A DNA stretch of 21,936 bases from Antedon mediterranea (taxonomy: Eukaryota > Echinodermata > Crinoidea > Comatulida > Antedonidae): contig NC_092672.1 of NCBI RefSeq assembly GCF_964355755.1, forward strand, positions 38,934,501 through 38,956,436, written 5' to 3'. The notes beneath the pieces were generated by a model that saw only the letters and a program-made list of their open reading frames with translations, made no database searches and was not told the DNA's origin. Position numbers and translations under genes: made by a program. Positions 1-12,300 of the stretch are shown piece by piece (position 1 is the stretch's first letter; each line of letters starts with the position of its first letter).

Positions 1-213
1 TTTTGTTAACATAGAATGTTTAAATTCAAAAGTTTAACATTTCTTCATCACATTTAATATACTGTTATCTATCTTTATAAATTTCCTCAGTAATACTTTA
101 GAGAGGGTTCACTAACCCATCAGTGGGTAGTTCATTTGGGGGTAGTTACTAACAGTAAGTACAAATGGCAAAAAACATTACTTTACTTTTAGATTTTTCC
201 TGTTTTTTTCCAG
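1..213 (+). other. 3' end of an upstream intron
   Basis: The stretch ends in a clear acceptor: a run of pyrimidines at 197-211 followed by CAG at 211-213. The exon with start codon and N-terminus must lie upstream of the window. A small 5-bp hairpin (GGGTT at 105-109, AACCC at 114-118) is visible; nothing else is recognised. Confidence 0.75.
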
Positions 214-384
214 ATGGCAGATGCAATGGAAATGATGATATTGAGCATTTTATCACCAGAATTACGCTGCGTCTGGAATTTAAGTCGTGTTGAGGAAGCA
301 ATGATAACAACTGTGGTCTTCATTGGAATGCTCTTAAGTTCAACACTGTGGGGCAAAATCTGCGATAAATACGGACGAAAAGTG
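214..384 (+). CDS. SVOP: SVOP exon A: helix 1, luminal loop 1, helix 2, motif A
   Basis: 171 nt, 57 codons, phase 0 at both ends; acceptor CAG at 211-213, donor GTATGT from 385. Residues 2-13 belong to helix 1 and carry the acidic pair D3 and E6, which corresponds to conserved helix-1 acids of the SV2 family. Helix 2 runs about 29-46, followed by the MFS loop 2-3 signature [10 protein letters not shown] (47-56). An N-L-S glycosylation sequon (N22) sits in the short luminal loop; use is unknown. The first ATG is an internal methionine, because the sequence starts inside helix 1. Confidence 0.93.
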
Positions 385-3300
385 GTATGTTGTATTAACT
401 TACAATTTTATTAATTTTTATTAAGAGAGGTATCTTTATACTATTCTATTGTTATTTCTTGTAATACATCTCAATGCTATTATTGTCACTGATTCATAAT
501 TGCTTATCTTAGCCTATATTATTGTTATTTTTTGTAATACATCTCAATGCTATTATTGTCACTGATTCAATTCAATTATTGAATAAAAATATAAAAAAAT
601 TAAATTCATAATTGCTTATATTAGCCTATATTATTGTTATTTCTTTTGTATTCATGATTAATAGTCTTGATATAAAGTTGTATTTTCTTATTCTTGTTTC
701 TAATTTTATATTTAACATGTTTTTGATTAAATGATGTTTATACAGTATTTTCATTATTTTATATTGTTGCATGCATTACATTGTTGTACGTTCCTAAATA
801 AAAATGAATAACATAAGAACATAAAAAAGAGAATTACATATTTAAAATAAATGAAGATGAGATATAAAACAGATTATGCAAGCCTTCATAGGTTGTACTT
901 GAACGTCAGCTTAATAATAGCTCATCCAGACATCTGTACAATATATGATGATATGTTATTTGTTAATCAAATCCTCACCATTGTTAAAGCACTTTTGAAA
1001 TCCAGTTGTTATTACACAAGCTGCTGTTATTATTGATTATTTTGACAAAATTATTAACAGTTGTATAGATTTTTAGGGTTTTCATATTTCAAGTTGTTAA
1101 AATCATGAAAGCTTTGTTACAATTTTATTTAAAAGAAGAAAATGGACATTTGTATTATTAATATTAGTAGGAGTGTTTATACACAGGAAACCGGGGTCTT
1201 CTTAATGCTTAGGTTTTGTAAAAAAGTAAACAATGGAAAATTGATAATGTAGCACATACACACACTGTAAATAGCATACAAGTTAAATCTACCATATGTG
1301 AAATATGGAAAGATACTATAATCATCATTCACAAGCAGATTTATATAAAAAAAGTTAATTGATGTACTGTGTAATATCACAGCATGTATGTGCAGGATAT
1401 TTGATTTCATTTCTAATCCTAGTAATGCTGGTAAGAAAAGAGTATTTAATTCAGTTTTTAAGTTAATAATTTGTTCAACAAATAGGATATCTGCACCAAC
1501 AATCAACTCAAGAATGCACAATGAGTTAGCAAAGTTAGAACACAGTTCACCATTTCCATCTATTACTTTATTTAATGTAAACCCGACTGATCAAAATTTA
1601 TTGTTTTGTTATTAATTTTTAATTGGACTGTCTCATATTAAATTATTATAAAAGCTCACCTTCACCCTTGGTGGAAATTTACCATGACCTTTGACATTAA
1701 AGATTACAATTCATTATAACTATATTTAGCCTGACCTCAATTAATAATTAAAAATTATGGTTATTTTGTGAATAGTTAAATTGTTTCTCACTTCATTATG
1801 CAATTGAAAAATACTGTGTTATGTTTTAAAAAGAAATCAACAGATTATAGTTTATATGAATTTGGTATCATATGTAGAGTAAAGTGCTTTGTTACTTAAT
1901 GGAAAATGACCCATGATCAATTAGTATGAATTAATAACAAATATTTTCACTAAAAACAGTGGATACTGTATGTGCAGGTGGGTTAGGATGAGCACTGATA
2001 TTTAATCTACCCTACCAGGATATGCCTTATTATAGAGTGAAGGCGTATAAGTCAATATTATTATTCTACTAGCATATGCCTTGTAGAGTGAAGGCGTATC
2101 AAATTTTCATTGATGTTAATGAACAATGACTTTGTATTTCCATTTTAAGTAGGGTACATTATTTACATTTTATGAAATCAGAAATTGAAACTGAAATAAT
2201 CTGGATTTATGTCTAACGACGTGGACATGTAAATTACATTTTGACGTTGACATTAATATAGGTTATATAAATAATATATCACTTTAGGAACATGTTTACA
2301 TTAGGTAAAATTTAAAGATTCATTCATAAATAACAAACAATGAATTAGTTTTGCCAAAGAAAAGAGTAACATTTATCATTAATGTACCCATGGTAGTGGA
2401 GCTGTGGCTTGGTGGATATGATGCTTGGCTACCACTCCAGGGGTTCTGGGTTCAAGTCCCGTCACATGTCAGGATTTTTTCTAAGGACAAAATTACTCCA
2501 CTCCAAAATAAAAATACGGTAATGAATAATTATTAAGTAGTAGTAGATCTTGTTTGGCAATAATCATGAAAAGCTCATTTGGTAACAACTGTTTGTGTGT
2601 CTCATTGAGCATACTGCTCTAATAGACTTTAAGATGCACACTGACAATTAAGCAAACAACTATCTTCTTCCCTCATGAATAATTATCTGTGCTCATTATG
2701 ATGTTGATAGTGTCTCCAGCTACATACTGAATATCACTTCAGTACACAATGTACAGTACATTAGGATGATTAGAAATTATTTATTGTGTTTATTTTCAAT
2801 TTGAAAATTGTACTTAGTATAGTAATATGTAATAACTTGATGCAAGTTTGTATTCTGTTTAAAATCTGTCTGCTAATTTTAGATGCGAGATTATACTCTC
2901 ATTGAAGCGCGTCGGTTTATATTAACAAAAGGTCAAATTGCAAATGTATGCGTATAGTAAACAGTAAATTCTTGCCAATTTTCAAATTGTGAATATTTAA
3001 AATGCGCAAGTGTTGTTGCTTATAATTAAATTTAATTAGGATAGATGATTTTTATAATGATTTTGCATGCGATGTTTTGTATGATGGAAGTATGAATTAA
3101 ATGTAATGTATATGGATGTGTTCATGGTGTACTGTATGCAACCCATTTTGCTAACTAACATTGTCTGACATATCATTTCATTTTTTTTTTATTTGATATT
3201 AACTTATAATAATTATTATTGTTTTAGTAAATTTTTTATGGTAATAATTATTGCAAGGGAATCTTTTGGTATGTGTGTTCCAATAGACGAATATTCTCTT

Positions 3301-6300
3301 CCTTAAAGTATCATCAAGAATCTACTAATGCTATCTAATTGATCATTAATTTAAACATATTATTTTATTATAGAAAGTGAATTCTGTAGTATGGATGGAA
3401 TTGGGTTATGTATTTGCTAACCTAAATTATGCATGTACCATTTGGTTATTTTATAGGGGTTAATAGCGTGTTCCATATGGATTTTTTACTATGGTGTTCT
3501 TAGCTGTTTTTGTCCCATTTATATTTGGTTACTCATTTTAAGAGGACTTGTTGGTTTTGGGATTGGAGGAGCACCTCAAGCGTAAGTTTTTAATCTTTTT
3601 GATAAAGTGCTCAGATTTATAAGAATATCTCAAAAATAGTACTACAATTTCTTTATTAGTCTGGGCTACTTAAATATGATAATTTATTCTTAAGTCTTTA
3701 AATTATAAAGATTATGATTCCTAATCAATGAATATTATCTTTTGAAATTAAGCAGATAAAGATACTGTACAGTACCCTAACACATTAATCCCTTTGATAC
3801 AATTAAATTGGGTTAGGGTTAGGGTGCTCTTTTTTTCGAGATGGGCTTTTTTTCAAGATCACTTTTGTGAAGCATGGAAGGGTGAAGGAGGTGGGGAGCT
3901 CTTCTTTTGGAGATGGGCTTCTTTTCGAAAAGAAGTCCAATCCTACATTCTGTATCCATGTGGCACAAGACTACTGTACACCAATTATCAATTTACATTC
4001 TTACTGTAGTATATTTAATACAGTAGATTAAGTGGAAACCTATACTAACACACATACCTTCCCTAACCCTAAAGAAGTCCAATCCTACTTCTGTATCCAC
4101 GTGGCACAAGACTACTGTACACCAATTACCAATTTACATTCTTACTGTAGTATATTTAATACAGTAAATTAAGTGGAAACCTATACTAACACACATACCT
4201 TCCCTAACCCTAAAGAAGTCCAATCCTACATCTGTATCCACGTAGCACAAGACTACTGTACACCAATTACCAATTTACATTCCTACTGTAGTATATTTAA
4301 TACAGTAGATTAAGTGGAAACCTATACTAACACACATACCTTCCCTAACCCTAAAGAAGTCCAATCCTACTTCTGTATCCACGTAGCACAAGACTACTGT
4401 ACACCAATTACCAATTTACATTCTTACTGTAGTATATTTAATACAGTAAATTAAGTGGAAACCTATACTAACACACATACCTTCCCTAACCCTAAAGAAG
4501 TCCAATCCTACTTCTGTATCCACGTAGCACAAGACTACTGTACACCAATTACCAATTTACATTCTTACTGTAGTATATTTAATACAGTAGATTAAGTGGA
4601 AACCTATACTAACACACATACCTTCCCTAACCCTAAAGAAGTCCAATCCTACTTCTGTATCCACGTAGCACAAGACTACTGTACACCAATTACCAATTTA
4701 CATTCTTACTGTAGTATATTTAATACAGTAAATTAAGTGGAAACCTATACTAACACACATACCTTCCCTAACCCTAAAGAAGTCCAATCCTACTTCTGTA
4801 TCCACGTAGCACAAGACTACTGTACACCAATTACCAATTTACATTCTTACTGTAGTATATTTAATACAGTAAATTAAGTGGAAACCTATACTAACACACA
4901 TACCTTCCCTAACCCTAAAGAAGTCCAATCCTACTTCTGTATCCACGTAGCACAAGACTACTGTACACCAATTACCAATTTACATTCTTACTGTAGTATA
5001 TTTAATACAGTAAATTAAGTGGAAACCTATACTAACACACATACCTTCCCTAACCCTAAAGAAGTCCAATCCTACTTCTGTATCCACGTAGCACAAGACT
5101 ACTGTACACCAATTACCAATTTACATTCTTACTGTAGTATATTTAATACAGTAAATTAAGTGGAAACCTATACTAACACACATACCTTCCCTAACCCTAA
5201 AGAAGTCCAATCCTACTTCTGTATCCACGTAGCACAAGACTACTGTACACCAATTACCAATTTACATTCTTACTGTAGTATATTTAATACAGTAGATTAA
5301 GTGGAAACCTTTACTAACACACATACGTTCCCTAACCCTAAAGAAGTCCAATCCTACTTCTGTATCCACGTAGCACAAGACTACTGTACACCAATTACCA
5401 ATTTACATTCTTACTGTAGTATATTTAATACAGTAAATTAAGTGGAAACCTATACTAACACACATACCTTCCCTAACCCTAAAGAAGTCCAATCCTACTT
5501 CTGTATCCACGTAGCACAAGACTACTGTACACCAATTACCAATTTACATTCTTACTGTAGTATATTTAATACAGTAAATTAAGTGGAAACCTATACTAAC
5601 ACACATACCTTCCCTAACCCTAAAGAAGTCCAATCCTACTTCTGTATCCACGTAGCACAAGACTACTGTACACCAATTACCAATTTACATTCTTACTGTA
5701 GTATATTTAATACAGTAAATTAAGTGGAAACCTATACTAACACACATACCTTCCCTAACCCTAAAGAAGTCCAATCCTACTTCTGTATCCACGTAGCACA
5801 AGACTACTGTACACCAATTACCAATTTACATTCTTACTGTAGTATATTTAATACAGTAGATTAAGTGGAAACCTATACTAACACACATACCTTCCCTAAC
5901 CCTAAAGAAGTCCAATCCTACATTCTGTATCCACGTAGCACAAGACTACTGTACACCAATTACCAATTTACATTCTTACTGTAGTATATTTAATACAGTA
6001 GATTAAGTGGAAACCTATACTAACACACATACCTTCCCTAACCCTAAAGAAGTCCAATCCTACTTCTGTATCCACGTAGCACAAGACTACTGTACACCAA
6101 TTACCAATTTACATTCTTACTGTAGTATATTTAATACAGTAAATTAAGTGGAAACCTATACTAACACACATACCTTCCATTCCATGGTAAAAGTCTTTTA
6201 CTCTTACATAAATAATATATACAGTATATAGATTGTGCTGTATATTGTAAGTAATAGTCAATGTTTACATCATTAATACCAAATAACACCATGTAAAGTT

Positions 6301-9300
6301 TACTATAATAATACTATACTATCAAATAAATATTAATTTATTTCTTTTCTACATAATGTAAAACAAATATTGGTTCATTTCTTTGTGTGTAATCCCTCAA
6401 TTTAAGGTGAGAGATGGTACCAATTTAAATTGCATTAATGCATGAATATTACAGTAGCATTATCTAACAAAGAGGAATCTGCTAATGTCTAAATTGGGTT
6501 TCATGCTTGGTGTGGACAGGTTTTCTGTAGTTACCAGTTGTTTTTACTTTATTGTGTGTGTCTCTGTAGTAGTTATCATTATTAGGTAAAGTAACATACG
6601 GTAGTGGTAATGAGGGGGGGGGGGGGGGTTGTGGGGGAACTGTAGCATGAGTAAACAAATGATTAGGATTTGGTACATAGCATTTACATCATAGATATAT
6701 TGTTCACTAAAATGACATATTAACAGTTTTCTAATGTTTAAAAAACTACATTTTATACAGTGTTATTACGGTTTATGGCAATTGCACCAAAATACCATCT
6801 TAAGCATTTTATGATTTGTTATCTTTACTTGAATATGTTACGGAAGATTACCTTTCTTTTCAACCTTAATATTTACCACGTTTATTTTTCCACATCAATG
6901 ATTATGGAGAAACAGCAATAGAAAGCAGCTATGAGCCATTTAGAGGAGTTTAAGCCTACAAACAGCAGTAGAAAGCAGCTATGAGCCATTTAGAGGAGTT
7001 TAAGTCTACAAACAGCAATAGAAAGCAGCTTTTTAAGCCATTTAGAGGAGTTTAAGCCCACAAACAGCAGTAGAAAGCAGCTATAAGCCATTTAGAGGAG
7101 TAAGTCTACAAACAGCAATAAAGCAGCTATGAGCCATTTAGAGGAGTTTAAGCCTACAAACAGCAATATAAAGCATCTATGAGCCATTTAGAGGACAAAC
7201 AGCAGTATAAAGCAGCCATGAAGCCATTTAGAGGAGTTTAAACCTACACTCAGCTGCACTGCTGGATCAGCTCATTTATTGGACTGCATCATATCCAAAG
7301 CTATAACACTTTTTTAAAAGTCTTTCAAAATAGGAAGAAGTCTTATGTAAAACTAATATATCTTTCTTTCTTTCTTTTTTTTATTATTCATACAAAACAA
7401 ACAAAACAATACAATATTGTTGTAAACAGACTAATCCAATCTTATTCTAATGAGTACCTATTTTAACCTTACCAGGGTTTAATCGTGTCGGCCTGGTGGA
7501 CATTCTATTTTGGTTTATTGAGCACATTTTCCCCTGTGTATGGATGGCTTCTAACTATGCGAGGCCTAGCAGGTTTTGGCATAGGGGGTGCCCCACAAGC
7601 GTAAGTTGTCATAATGTTGTCCTAACAATCAAATATGGGTCAGTAGTTAATTGTAGACAAGGTAAAACGCAATGGTTGGGTTTTGGTTTGATCATTATTA
7701 AAATAATATTTACACTTTTTTTACATTTTAATTTAGCTTTTTGCTCTATTCTCTATTTTTATAGATAGTGGGAAACCTACTGTTCATTTTCATTATTTTA
7801 TGTTGACTATGTTGCAATGTCATATGACTATCTGGATTTTAAAAAATTGAATTTTCTTCTCATAGTTCATCCTACATACTGGTATATGTTTGATTTATCC
7901 CAAATTGTGATAATGTTATTGGTGAAACTCTACTTTCATTTAAATTTGGTGCAGCAATCACACTGGTTATATGACTAATAACCCTAAATTCAGCAGTATT
8001 TGAACACATTCAGGGCATACTTATTTGTAGAATACTACACCCAATTTGGTGCAGTAATCATACTGGTTATATGACTAATAACCATAAATTCAGCAGTATT
8101 TGAACACATTCAGGGCGTACTTATTTGTAGAATACTCCACCCAATTTGGTGCAGTAATCACACTGGTTATATGACTAATAACCATAAATTCAGCAGTATT
8201 TGAACACATTCAGGGCGTACTTATTTGTAGAATACTCCACCCAATTTGGTGCCGTAATCACATTGGTTATATGACTAATAACCATAAATTCAGCAGTATT
8301 TGAACACATTCAGGGCGTACTTATTTGTAGAATACTACACCCAATTTGGTGCAGTAATCACATTGGTTATATGACTAATAACCCTAAATTCAGCAGTATT
8401 TGAACACATTCAGGGCGTACTTATTTGTAGAATACTCCACCCAATTTGGTGCAGTAATCACACTGGTTATATGACTAATAACCATAAATTCAGCAGTATT
8501 TGAACACATTCAGGGCGTACTTATTTGTAGAATACTCCACCCAATTTGGTGCAGTAATCACATTGGTTATATGACTAATAACCATAAATTCAGCAGTATT
8601 TGAACACATTCAGGGCGTACTTATTTGTTGAATACTACACCCAATTTGGTGCAGTAATCACACTGGTTATATGACTAATAACCATAAATTCTGCAGTATT
8701 TGAACACATTCAGGGCGTACTTATTTGTAGAATACTACACCCAATTTGGTGCAGTAATCACACTGGTTATATGACTAATAACCATAAATTCAGCAGTATT
8801 TGAACACATTCAGGGCGTACTTATTTGTTGAATACTACACCCAATTTGGTGCAGTAATCACACTGGTTATATGACTAATAACCCTAAATTCTGCAGTATT
8901 TGAACACATTCAGGGCGTACTTATTTGTAGAATACTCCACCCAATTTGGTGCCGTAATCACATTGGTTATTATTATATGACTAATAACCATAAATTCTGC
9001 AGTATTTGAACACATTCAGGGCGTACTTATTTGTTGAATACTACACCCAATTTGGTGCAGTAATCACATTGGTTATATGACTAATAACCCTAAATTCAGC
9101 AGTATTTGAACACATTCAGGGAGTAGTTATTTGTAGAATACTACACCCAATTTCTACATACACGTTTTGACGTTTTGCAGAACTCCTGTATTAACTTGTC
9201 ATCACCAGTGACATGTTCATAAATTTAGTTTTTGTTGTTATTCGTTTAGTACAGTAGTTTATGGTATTTGGTGTTATATGGTGCTATATTGAAGTAAACT

Positions 9301-12300
9301 CCTCTTAATCTTTCTCTGTATCACATAACCCCAATATCACATAACCCCAATATCTAGAAAACTTTGTTTTTTTTTATTTCAGTGTTTAAATATGTAATTG
9401 TAAGTAATTTAGATGGATACTAAGACTCCATTCCATTCAAATATAATCCACCTGCTCTGAATTTCGCTCAATTATGCAGCCTAACAAAGACCAATGCTCG
9501 TATTTGGCCACCTGAACAGAAATTATTTACCTTGAATTTACCTTGAATCGACTTTATTAATGTCTTTTTTCTTCATTTTTAGTGTAACTCTTTATGCTGA
9601 ATTTCTGCCAGCTGAATTCAGGGGCAGATGTCTAGTTTTTATTGAGGTATTACACACTTTTTAAAGTTAAAACTTCTCCCAAAATTGACAGATAAATGTA
9701 GTTAGTACAGCTATGATATTTAGACAGCATGTTAAATAGTTCTTGGCTGCTTTATGTTGTTTGCAGTCTAATGTAGAAAACTCCCAATTTGCATTCTTGG
9801 GTATAACATTTGTGTTACAGATTTCACACATTGTTATTGGATTATATTATACAATAAAAGCATTAAGAATGACACAAAATTGATCGTAAATATACTAAGC
9901 AATGAAAAGCAGAAATAAAAATATTCAAAAGACATGCTCAATGAGCTTGTAACGGTAATCGTGTTGAGGGCAAAGACAGTAACGATGGCACCAAATTGAT
10001 TGTAAATATACTAAGCAGAATAAAAAGCAGAAAAAAGAATATTCAAAAGACATGCTCAATGAGCTAATGATATAATAATTTGTATTTAAATAAAATCTCG
10101 TTTTTTTTCCAGACGTTTTGGGCAGTTGGAGCTTGTTTGGAGGTAGTGATTGCTTTGATTGTAATGCCAACTTTGGGATGGCGATATTTATTGGCATTCT
10201 CGGCAGCTCCTGTTCTTTTATTTATTATTTGTTGTGCTGTAAGTTCTTCATTATTTTTATACATCTATATATAAATTTACGTAAGGGAAAAATTCGGTAA
10301 ACCGCGCCTTACTTCTAGAATTTTTACTCGATGGTATATAAAGTTGGTTCGTACTTTCGGTACTGATTTTAACCACCTGATGTAACCCTGTTTACTAATT
10401 AAATTAAGTTAGATAATTAGTCATTGACTATTAAAACGAATTTAGGTTCAACGATTTGCCCCAAATAGGGGTGTTTTCCGATCGTTGTATACACTGTCTA
10501 ATAGATGTCCATCTTGAAAAATACCCGCCACAAAAATGCGAGGAGGCTTCGCATTTTCCTATCTCCTCCTACGATAATTGTTTTTAATAGCTGAAAACCG
10601 GTTGAACAGCTAGAGTACAGCATCATAATGTTGAAGACAGGCCGATTTTCTTAAAAAAATACTATTTTGATAGATTTAATATACGATTATACAAATGTAT
10701 TGATTTGCGATGAATGGAACATCCCAATCTCTCAGTCTGCCAGAGTTTGGTTTAACACAAGTAGGTAAATTTATGAGCCCTTGGTTTAACACATACGGTA
10801 GGTAAATGTATGGGCCCTTTGAGAATAAACTTGCAATACTTTGACAATACTGTAAATACCTATTAACTATTTTTGGTCCTCATTTGAATCGAGCATTTCT
10901 TACTGTGAATGTTCGTACTGTTAGATGTAATATAAAAATATATACAAATAAACTTTATTACTGAGATTGTGGATAGGCTCTACTGTTAGATATACAAATA
11001 AACTTTATACTGACAGTTCCTTCTCAACGTTTGTATTAATTAATAATTACCAAAAATATAAACGTCTTAGTGGTGTATCGTGACATGTACTTTAATATTT
11101 CAATCGATTATGACAGTGACAGTTTTAACAAAGTATTAAATCGCAAATGTTTTACTGTATTTAGAGGTATATTATTTATAGGTCTATAAAACATGAAAAA
11201 AAATATTTCGTTACTGAGTGGATAAAGAATATATTTAAAAATTGTTCCTCTTTGTACCTATCCGCTTTCCCATCCCTCAACCCTAATGTTACATAAAAAA
11301 CACAAATTCAAAAATTTGGACTCATTTTGTGGTAAGTTTCTCCTTCGGAAGTAATTCCCAGGGTGCTAATTTTAGTTGACTACATAAATCATCGTGTCTA
11401 TTTATTCGTTTCTGTAAACGACAATGTATTATAGTCCTGCGGTACGTACATTTGAAATCGCCAGTTTTGTTACGCTGAAATTACTGTGTATTCGAGAACC
11501 ATCTGTGGGCACAACCTAGATGTCATCAATTGACTGTAGATTGATCTACAATTTTTAACCATGAACTAGAATTGATTAATCTTGTTTATTTCATAGTGGC
11601 TTCCAGAAAGTGCCAGGTATTATGTAGCTTGTGGTCAGCCTAAAAAAGCTGAGGCTGTCATAAATAAAATAGCAGTTGACAACAACAAGCCAATGCCCCT
11701 TGGAACACTGAAGATAGATGGAGTGTCGGTAAATAATTTGCTTGATAATGATGAGTTATGAGTGTTGATTTGGATGTTGATTAACAACAAGCCAATACCT
11801 CTTGGAACACTGAAGATGATGGAGTGTCGGTAAATAATTGCTTGATAATGATGAGTTATGAGTGTTGATTTGGATGTTGATAACAACAAGCCAATGCCTC
11901 TTTGAACACTGAAGATAGATGGAGTGTCGGTAAATAATTTGCTTGATAATGATGAGTTATGAGTGTTGATTTGGATGTTGATTAACAACAAGCCAATACC
12001 TCTTGGAACACTGAAGATGATGGAGTGTCGGTAAATAATTGCTTGATAATGATTAGTTATGAGTGTTGATTTGGATGTTGATTAACAACAAGCCAATACC
12101 TCTTGGAACACTGAAGATGATGGAGTGTCGGTAAATAATTGCTTGATAATGATGAGTTATGAGTGTTGATTTGGATGTTGATAACAACAAGCCAATGCCT
12201 CTTGGAACACTGAAGATGATGGAGTGTCAGTAAATAATTGCTTGATAATGATGAGTTATGAGTGTTGATTTGGATGTTGATAACAACAAGCCAATGCCTC

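Larger units (their letters stand above)
385..3456 (+). other. Intron between exon A and exon B1 (3072 nt)
   Basis: Donor GTATGT at 385. The acceptor TTATAG at 3451-3456 is preceded by a branch-site-like TGCTAAC near 3415. Most of it is AT-rich single-copy sequence. Contents: a 73-bp direct repeat (448-642), a doublet of small hairpins (2020-2099), a tRNA-like element (2398-2470) and a short T-run at 3182-3190. I looked for a further copy of the helix 3/4 exon here and saw none. Confidence 0.75.
3582..7475 (+). other. Intron between alternative exons B1 and B2 (3894 nt)
   Basis: It starts GTAAGT and ends TTACCAG. It holds a telomere-like motif (3808-3825), an imperfect 30-bp direct repeat, an 18-bp palindrome, a 141-bp satellite array (3929-6177), a 15-base G run (6614-6628), a 50-bp array (6911-7248) and a (TTTC)n stretch near 7362-7381. 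The part from 6178 to 6910 outside the G run is AT-rich with nothing recognised. Confidence 0.75.
10239..11596 (+). other. Intron between exons D and E (1358 nt)
   Basis: Mostly unique sequence. It contains a 9-bp perfect hairpin at 10533-10557 (AAAATGCGA, 7-nt loop, TCGCATTTT), a two-copy 35-bp repeat (10747-10817) and a second two-copy repeat (10918-11020). No coding segment is recognised. Confidence 0.7.

Noticed and set aside
214-216. ATG at 214 as the true SVOP start codon
   Set aside because: It follows a strong acceptor, and the encoded sequence begins inside helix 1; SVOP proteins have about 100 more residues before this point.
851-1036. Short plus-strand open frame with a cysteine/tyrosine-rich end
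   Set aside because: 61 codons in AT-rich intron, no splice sites fitting the gene, no recognised similarity.
1177-1521. 114-codon open frame on the minus strand in the first intron
   Set aside because: AT-driven composition, no recognisable domain and no splice or promoter support; an overlapping plus-strand frame is equally open.
3808-3825. Chromosome end
   Set aside because: Only about 2.5 TTAGGG units, inside an intron, with gene sequence on both sides.
7943-9156. CRISPR-like array
   Set aside because: Units are head-to-tail copies of the entire 100 bp with no unique spacers, in an animal intron.
11635-11991. Minus-strand open frame with repeated peptide
   Set aside because: It is the antisense of exon E and of the minisatellite derived from it.
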